From NCBI GenBank assembly GCA_027049085.1, contig JALTVH010000139.1, forward strand, positions 1 through 17,537: a stretch of DNA of 17,537 nt. Reading direction: 5' to 3'. The number at the start of each line of letters is the position of its first letter. Position 1 is the stretch's first letter. This document shows positions 13,308-17,537 of this stretch, one piece after another. Both the position numbers and the translations under genes were made by a program. The notes under the pieces are model-generated. The model was not told where the DNA came from. It did not search any database and worked only from the letters and a program-made list of their open reading frames with translations. The DNA is from Aquificaceae bacterium (GTDB taxonomy: Bacteria; Aquificota; Aquificia; Aquificales; Aquificaceae).

Positions 13308-14099
13308 ATGGAGAGATCTACACTTTCGGTGGCTATTATTACTTACAATGAAGAAGACATAATTGAGAGGTGCATAAGGTCAGTTCAGGAAATAGCTGAT
13401 CAGATCGTGGTTGTTGATTCGGGATCTACCGACAGGACAAGGGAGATAGCGGAGTCTCTGGGAGCTGAGGTTCACACCCGTGATTTTGACGATTTTTCAT
13501 CTCAGAAAAACTTTGCCCTCGAAAAGTGCAGGAGTGAATGGATACTTTTTTTGGATGCAGACGAGATCGTGACCGACGAGCTCAGGAATAATATAAAGAA
13601 AGCATTAGAAAAACCTCAGGCTGAAGGATATAAGATAAACAGGCGTCTTTATTACTTTGGTGGTATTCTCAAACATGCCTTTCAGCCAGAGTGGAGGCTG
13701 AGGCTTGTTAACCGAAAAGCCGACCCGAGATGGTCAGGGAAGATCCATGAAGAACTCCTCTTAGAGGGGAGAGTCGGTTATCTCAAAGGGGATCTGATCC
13801 ATTACTCCTATAAAAGTTTCAGAAACCAGCTTGAGAAATCTGTGAGGTTTGCGCACCTTGTTGCCCTTGAAAAATACGAAAGGGGAAAAAGAGCCACCTT
13901 ATTAAACCTTCTGTTAAACCCGGTTCTTTCCTTCTTCAGGGACCTCATTTTACGAAAGCTGCTCCTTGATGGTAGGAAAGGCGTACTTTTTTCCCTGAAT
14001 TCTGCGGTTTACACCTTTATAAAGTACCTTTATATATACGAAATGACCTGTCAGCAAAAGGAAGGAAAAAACCTCTGGAAAAGGAAGGATGCTGGTTAG
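13308..14099 (+). CDS. Family 2 glycosyltransferase, WaaE/KdtX-like
   Basis: The GT-A glycosyltransferase of 263 residues begins with the family 2 pattern SVAIITYNEEDIIERCIRSV and VVVDSGSTDRT (34-44). The catalytic metal motif is LDADE at 82-86. The segment SSQKNFALEKCRSEWILFLD and the later AFQPEWRLRLVNRK resemble LPS core beta-1,4-glucosyltransferases of the WaaE group. The C-terminal third is basic with an amphipathic or hydrophobic stretch, consistent with membrane association. The ATG follows the stop of the aminotransferase gene without a gap, and the 3' end overlaps the next glycosyltransferase by 11 bp. Donor and acceptor sugars are unknown. Confidence 0.87.
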   Translation: MERSTLSVAIITYNEEDIIERCIRSVQEIADQIVVVDSGSTDRTREIAESLGAEVHTRDFDDFSSQKNFALEKCRSEWILFLDADEIVTDELRNNIKKALEKPQAEGYKINRRLYYFGGILKHAFQPEWRLRLVNRKADPRWSGKIHEELLLEGRVGYLKGDLIHYSYKSFRNQLEKSVRFAHLVALEKYERGKRATLLNLLLNPVLSFFRDLILRKLLLDGRKGVLFSLNSAVYTFIKYLYIYEMTCQQKEGKNLWKRKDAG

Positions 14100-14949
14100 C
14101 GTCATCATTCCCGTCTACAACGGCGAGGAGTTCATAAAAGAAACCCTTGAATCGGTTCTGGCACAGAATGTTGATGATATGGAAGTTATAGTTGTTGATG
14201 ATTGCTCAGAAGACGGCACTGAGGAAGCCGTGAAATCCTTGGGGGATCCTCGTATAAATTACTTTAAAAATGACAGGAGAATTGAGAGATCGGAATCCAG
14301 AAACAAAGGCTTTAAGCTTTCTCAAGGCATGTACATTTTCTTCCTTGACCATGATGATAGGTGGAAGGAAGGATACCTTGAGAGTTCAATTGAGGTTTTG
14401 AAACAGGGAGCAGATGCGGTTTATTCTGTTCCCAGAGAGTACATAGACGGAAAGGGAAAAGTAGTAAGGGTCTCAAGAAAGAGGGTTCCTTCTGATCCCT
14501 ATGTTATGGTCTTTGGAGCAAATATGGGATTTCCCTCTGCCTCGGGCTTCAGAAGGGAATCCTTTCCCGGGTTCCGCAGTGAGTATATTCTCAGGGAAGA
14601 CTGGGAACTCTTTGTAAGGATGGCGATCTCGGGAAGAAGGATAGAGATTATTGACAACAATAAGGTTCAGATCAGGGACCACGGAACGCGTTCAAGCAGA
14701 AAAAGGAGTCTCCTTGAGCCCACCCTCAGGGTCTGGGAAACTCACAGAGACAGCATTCCCCAGCCTTACAGAGCTGAATTTACCTTTCATGTTGGTCTTA
14801 CCTGTCTCAGATACGGGAAGCTAAAAAAAGGATGGTCTCTGGTAGCAGAATCAATTTTAAGGAAACCTTCCCTTTTAAAGGAGCCGAGAAACATTCTCTA
14901 CCCGCTCAAGTGGGGATTTCGGCTTGACCGCTCTTTGTCAGAGAAGTAA
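14089..14949 (+). CDS. Family 2 glycosyltransferase
   Basis: The protein of 286 residues has a clear GT-A/GT2 N-terminal domain: VSVIIPVYNGEEFIKETLES (3-22), VIVVDDCSEDGT (33-44), the SESRNKGF nucleotide-binding segment (68-75), and LDHDDRW (86-92), in which the usual LDADD second residue is histidine. REDWELF near 165 provides the ED-type catalytic base typical of inverting GT2 enzymes. The last 80 residues are basic. It overlaps the previous gene by 11 bp with AAGGAAGG directly upstream, and its 3' end overlaps the convergent O-antigen ligase-like gene by 52 bp. Specificity is unknown. Confidence 0.88.
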   Translation: MLVSVIIPVYNGEEFIKETLESVLAQNVDDMEVIVVDDCSEDGTEEAVKSLGDPRINYFKNDRRIERSESRNKGFKLSQGMYIFFLDHDDRWKEGYLESSIEVLKQGADAVYSVPREYIDGKGKVVRVSRKRVPSDPYVMVFGANMGFPSASGFRRESFPGFRSEYILREDWELFVRMAISGRRIEIIDNNKVQIRDHGTRSSRKRSLLEPTLRVWETHRDSIPQPYRAEFTFHVGLTCLRYGKLKKGWSLVAESILRKPSLLKEPRNILYPLKWGFRLDRSLSEK

Positions 14950-16106
14950 ACTTCACCAGCTTTGAACAGTAAAAGGTAAACGGGGAGAACAGCATCCCAG
15001 AAAAAGGTAAAGATGGTTGCGAAAAGGTGTATAATTAGAGGAACAAATAGTGTTATTGCAAGTATATCTTTTCTTCCCATAACTTTAACTGAAATAAATC
15101 TTTTGATTGCTAAAAACATTATAAGAATCTCACCAATTACACCCACAAGACCCTTCTCGATGAACTCAGAAATTATAAAGATAGATTCATACCTTTGGAT
15201 ACCCCTCGCTGAATGCCAGTGAGGAAGAACTAAGCCTGATCTTACTCCATGGCCTATCATTAAATGAATTAAATTTGTTTCCTGGATGTCTTTCTCTATT
15301 ATTTTTAAACCATCTTGCAGAAGCTTAACCCTTCTTGAGCTTAGTCTATCTATGTTTTCCATATTTATCTTTACTTCTCCTGTTATCATTTTGTTAAGGA
15401 GCTGGAATCTGTGGTCTTTGGCGGAGAGATATATGTAACCTGCAGTTATAAGTGAAAGACTTGAAACACTAAAGGCAAACAATTGTTTTCCAGAAATTAT
15501 ACGATTTCTGTAAAAGAGCGTTATTACAAGGAACAAAGTTAGAAATAGTGCAAGAAGAGAAGACCTCCTTGTTGAGTAAACTACTATGCCTACAAAGAGA
15601 ATGGAAACCGTTAAAAGGAAAAGGGCGGTTTTCTTTCTTTTTTGAGTGAGTTCAGAAAAAGCGAGGATTATTGAGGAAATAGCAAACATGGAATAGAAAT
15701 TTCCGGTTTCAAAGTGTCCACCCCATAAGAGTTTTGGTGACCTTATGGTGATTGAGTGGTATACGAGTGCTGGTAGAAGCAGGAATCCAGCAAGAACAGA
15801 AAGTAACGGTACCTTTTCAGCCAGGAGGGCTGCTATTTCCTTTCTGATCTTGAAAAAATAGGTTAGCTGAAAGAGGCCTTCTCCCAGAGCTTTTAGGGTC
15901 ATTTTGGGGAAGAAGAAGATCGTTGAAAGTACGGTTGTTGAGATATACATGTGTAGCGGAATAGCTATGGTTCCTCTGATAAGCAGTCTTGGGCTTTCCT
16001 TGAAGAGCTGGTAAAGGAGAATGCATAGGGTTACAAGAATAAGCCCTTCCATCAGGGTTATTGAGATGAAGGCGGACAGGTAAAGGAAGAGCAGGAAATA
16101 CTTCAC
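14898..16106 (-). CDS. O-antigen ligase/polymerase-like (WaaL/Wzy) membrane protein
   Basis: This polytopic inner-membrane protein has about ten to twelve hydrophobic segments and a large polar loop near the C-terminus. Visible Wzy_C-family marks are YSTRRSSLLALFLT at about residue 177, the GHG motif at 285-287, HWHSA at 296-300 and EKGLVGVIGE at 317-326. Such proteins join O-antigen to lipid A core or polymerise repeat units at the periplasmic face. I chose GTG 16106 (402 aa) because TATAAT lies 7 nt upstream and the first membrane helix begins at once. An in-frame ATG at 16145 would add 13 residues but collide head-on with the start of the phosphohexomutase gene. The gene looks more A+T-rich than its neighbours, as is common for surface-polysaccharide genes. 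Ligase versus polymerase is not decidable. Confidence 0.75.
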   Translation of the reverse strand: MKYFLLFLYLSAFISITLMEGLILVTLCILLYQLFKESPRLLIRGTIAIPLHMYISTTVLSTIFFFPKMTLKALGEGLFQLTYFFKIRKEIAALLAEKVPLLSVLAGFLLLPALVYHSITIRSPKLLWGGHFETGNFYSMFAISSIILAFSELTQKRKKTALFLLTVSILFVGIVVYSTRRSSLLALFLTLFLVITLFYRNRIISGKQLFAFSVSSLSLITAGYIYLSAKDHRFQLLNKMITGEVKINMENIDRLSSRRVKLLQDGLKIIEKDIQETNLIHLMIGHGVRSGLVLPHWHSARGIQRYESIFIISEFIEKGLVGVIGEILIMFLAIKRFISVKVMGRKDILAITLFVPLIIHLFATIFTFFWDAVLPVYLLLFKAGEVYFSDKERSSRNPHLSG

Positions 16107-16113
16107 GGAAGGT

Positions 16114-16135
16114 ATTATAACCAGCGGTTTAAAAT
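16114..16135. promoter_or_regulatory. Divergent -10 elements between the ligase-like and phosphohexomutase genes
   Basis: On the minus strand TATAAT (16119-16114) lies 7 nt before GTG 16106; on the plus strand TAAAAT (16130-16135) lies 8 nt before ATG 16144. Neither gene has a Shine-Dalgarno sequence. The arrangement suggests two short or leaderless divergent transcripts from a 37-bp gap. -35 elements are poor on both strands. Confidence 0.4.
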
Positions 16136-16143
16136 ATGAACTC

Positions 16144-17520
16144 ATGATAAAGTTCGGGACCGACGGATGGAGGGGAATAATTGCAAGGGACTTCACCGAA
16201 GAAAATGTCGCAAAGGTTGCGAGGGCTCACGGGAAGGTCCTGAGGTCAAAGGGGCTGAGCAGAGTCTTTGTGGGCTATGACAGGAGGTTCGGATCGGAAA
16301 GGTTTGCAAAGGTGGCCTGCGGAGCCCTGAAAGAAGAGGGTCTTGAGGCTGTTCTGTCAGCGGGTGAGTGTACGACGCCTATGGTGTCCTTTGCGGTAAG
16401 GTATCTTGGCTTTGATGGGGGAGTTATGATAACCGCCTCCCACAATCCCCCTGAGTACAACGGATACAAGATAAAAGAGTCCTTCGGAGGTTCTGCAACC
16501 GATGATTTTCTGGGGGAGGTTGAAAAAAATATTCCAGAGATGGGAGGAGTCCTTGAGGTCGGTGAAGTTGAAACCCTTGAGGTTAGAGAGGACTACATAA
16601 GGAAAGCGATGAAAAAGGTAGAGATGGGCATGCTGATGGAAAGGGCTCTGAGAATTGTTCATGACCCAATGCACGGGACCTCCGGCGGGCTCATCAGCTC
16701 AGCTCTTGCTCAGACACCCTCTCAGGTAACTGTTATTCGGGCATGGCGGGACCCCCTCTTTGGAGGGCACGCGCCAGAGCCTGTAGAAAAGTACCTCGGA
16801 CCTCTGAAGGAAATGGTCAGGGCACAGGGAGCGGACCTTGGTATAGCCAATGACGGTGATGGGGACAGGATCGCTATTGTTGATGAGAGGGGGGAGTTTG
16901 TTAGCAGTCAGATCCTTTATGTGCTTCTTCTTCTACATTTACTAAAAAACAGAGGCCTAAGAGACGGTATGGTGGTCAAGACCGTTTCAACCACCTTCCT
17001 TGCGGACAGGATCTGTGCGGATTACGGGATTGAGATAAGGGAGGTCCCTGTAGGCTTCAAACACGTTAACGAGGTCATCCTGAAGGAAAAGGTGATATTT
17101 GGCGGTGAGGAAAGCGGGGGTTACGGTGTTCCTTCCTTTCTGCCCGAAAGGGACGGATTCCTCTCTGCCCTTCTTGTCCTTGAGCTGATGAACGCTGAGG
17201 GCAAGAGCCTTTCTGCAATCATTGAGGAAATTCACAGTAAATACGGAAGTGCCCATTTCAGAAGGGTTGATCTCCCTGCCGAAGATGAGAAGAAGAAACT
17301 CATAAGGTCGCTCAGGGAAAATCCCCCCGAGGAGGTTGGCGGTCTTAAAGTCAGTAGAGTAAACACCTCTGACGGGCTGAAGCTATTCTTTGAGAATGAC
17401 GGATGGCTCCTTATGAGACCTTCGGGAACGGAGCCGCTGATAAGGGTTTATGCTGAGGCGCCCACTCAAAAAGATCTTGAGAGGGTCATTGAGGGGGGCA
17501 AAGGAATCCTCGGTGTATAA
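16144..17520 (+). CDS. Phosphohexomutase (phosphoglucomutase/phosphomannomutase family)
   Basis: This alpha-D-phosphohexomutase interconverts hexose-6-phosphate and hexose-1-phosphate, feeding nucleotide-sugar synthesis. All four family motifs are present in the 458 residues: FGTDGWRG at the N-terminus (4-11), the active-site TASHNPPEYNGYK with phosphoserine S99, metal-binding DGDGDR (237-242), sugar-binding GGEESGG (319-325) and phosphate-binding RPSGTEPLIR (425-434). The FGTDGWRG and NPPEYNGYK forms are common in phosphoglucomutase/phosphomannomutase proteins of thermophiles; GlmM normally has a different N-terminal motif, so glucosamine is less likely but not excluded. It stands next to glycosyltransferase and ligase genes. 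The ATG lacks a ribosome-binding site; TAAAAT lies 8 nt upstream. Confidence 0.93.
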   Translation: MIKFGTDGWRGIIARDFTEENVAKVARAHGKVLRSKGLSRVFVGYDRRFGSERFAKVACGALKEEGLEAVLSAGECTTPMVSFAVRYLGFDGGVMITASHNPPEYNGYKIKESFGGSATDDFLGEVEKNIPEMGGVLEVGEVETLEVREDYIRKAMKKVEMGMLMERALRIVHDPMHGTSGGLISSALAQTPSQVTVIRAWRDPLFGGHAPEPVEKYLGPLKEMVRAQGADLGIANDGDGDRIAIVDERGEFVSSQILYVLLLLHLLKNRGLRDGMVVKTVSTTFLADRICADYGIEIREVPVGFKHVNEVILKEKVIFGGEESGGYGVPSFLPERDGFLSALLVLELMNAEGKSLSAIIEEIHSKYGSAHFRRVDLPAEDEKKKLIRSLRENPPEEVGGLKVSRVNTSDGLKLFFENDGWLLMRPSGTEPLIRVYAEAPTQKDLERVIEGGKGILGV

Positions 17521-17537
17521 TTTTTGATTCCAGAAGA

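Noticed and set aside
14942..14953. Short inverted repeat GAAGTAAACTTC at the GT2/ligase junction
   Set aside because: The arms are only 5 bp with a 2-nt loop and no T-run follows; too weak to call a terminator.
16107..16196. N-terminal extension of the ligase-like protein to 16196 or 16145
   Set aside because: It would run over the N-terminus of the phosphohexomutase on the other strand; the extra residues show no membrane helix, and GTG 16106 has a -10-like hexamer at the leaderless distance.

Overview
The window is a densely packed stretch of a bacterial chromosome, about 96-98% coding, with no gene-free stretch longer than 98 bp. The gene content suggests a motile, Gram-negative, probably thermophilic and autotrophic or microaerobic bacterium. 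It holds a flagellar switch/export block, duplicated ATP synthase b-type stator subunits (b' and b), LPS-type glycosyltransferases and an O-antigen ligase-like protein. Arginine is coded mostly by AGG/AGA, charged residues are frequent, and genes often overlap. An Aquificota-like or other deep-branching thermophilic lineage fits, but that is inference from gene content and codon use, not a demonstrated placement.

Layout: (1) Positions 1-210 (+) are the 3' end of a PIN-domain (VapC-like) gene, cut by the window edge. (2) Positions 5952-197 (-) are one long co-directional block read right to left: a GcvH-like lipoyl carrier, a thioredoxin-fold protein, a [2Fe-2S] ferredoxin, holA, an SdhB/FrdB-like iron-sulfur protein, fliG, fliH and fliI. 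(3) Positions 5953-6050 are a divergent control region with a good -35/-10 promoter and two perfect 12-bp palindromes. (4) Positions 6051-7172 (+) and 7572-7153 (-) are two convergent membrane proteins with conserved histidines, an NnrS/heme-copper-oxidase-like protein and a CopD-like protein. (5) Positions 7630-10360 (+) run atpF', atpF, atpH, ndk, licD-like, tightly coupled throughout. (6) Positions 12138-10342 (-) are a fused LicC-like cytidylyltransferase and HisC/CobD-like PLP enzyme, convergent with licD. (7) Positions 12162-14949 (+) are a class V aminotransferase and two family 2 glycosyltransferases. (8) Positions 16106-14898 (-) are an O-antigen ligase/polymerase-like membrane protein. 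(9) Positions 16144-17520 (+) are a phosphohexomutase.

How the genes fit together: the right half looks like a surface-glycan locus. The phosphohexomutase makes sugar-1-phosphate for nucleotide sugars, two GT2 enzymes build a glycan, and the ligase/polymerase acts on it. The LicC-aminotransferase fusion together with LicD could make a CDP-activated amino-alcohol phosphate and move the phospho-group onto that glycan. This last pair is the best candidate for a little-described system here.

Two architectural themes recur. All four convergent gene pairs overlap at their 3' ends (14, 20, 19 and 52 bp), leaving no intergenic terminators. Several genes lacking a Shine-Dalgarno sequence have a -10-like hexamer 7-8 nt before the start codon, which suggests leaderless transcripts. 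No tRNA, rRNA, CRISPR array, insertion sequence or integrase was seen.
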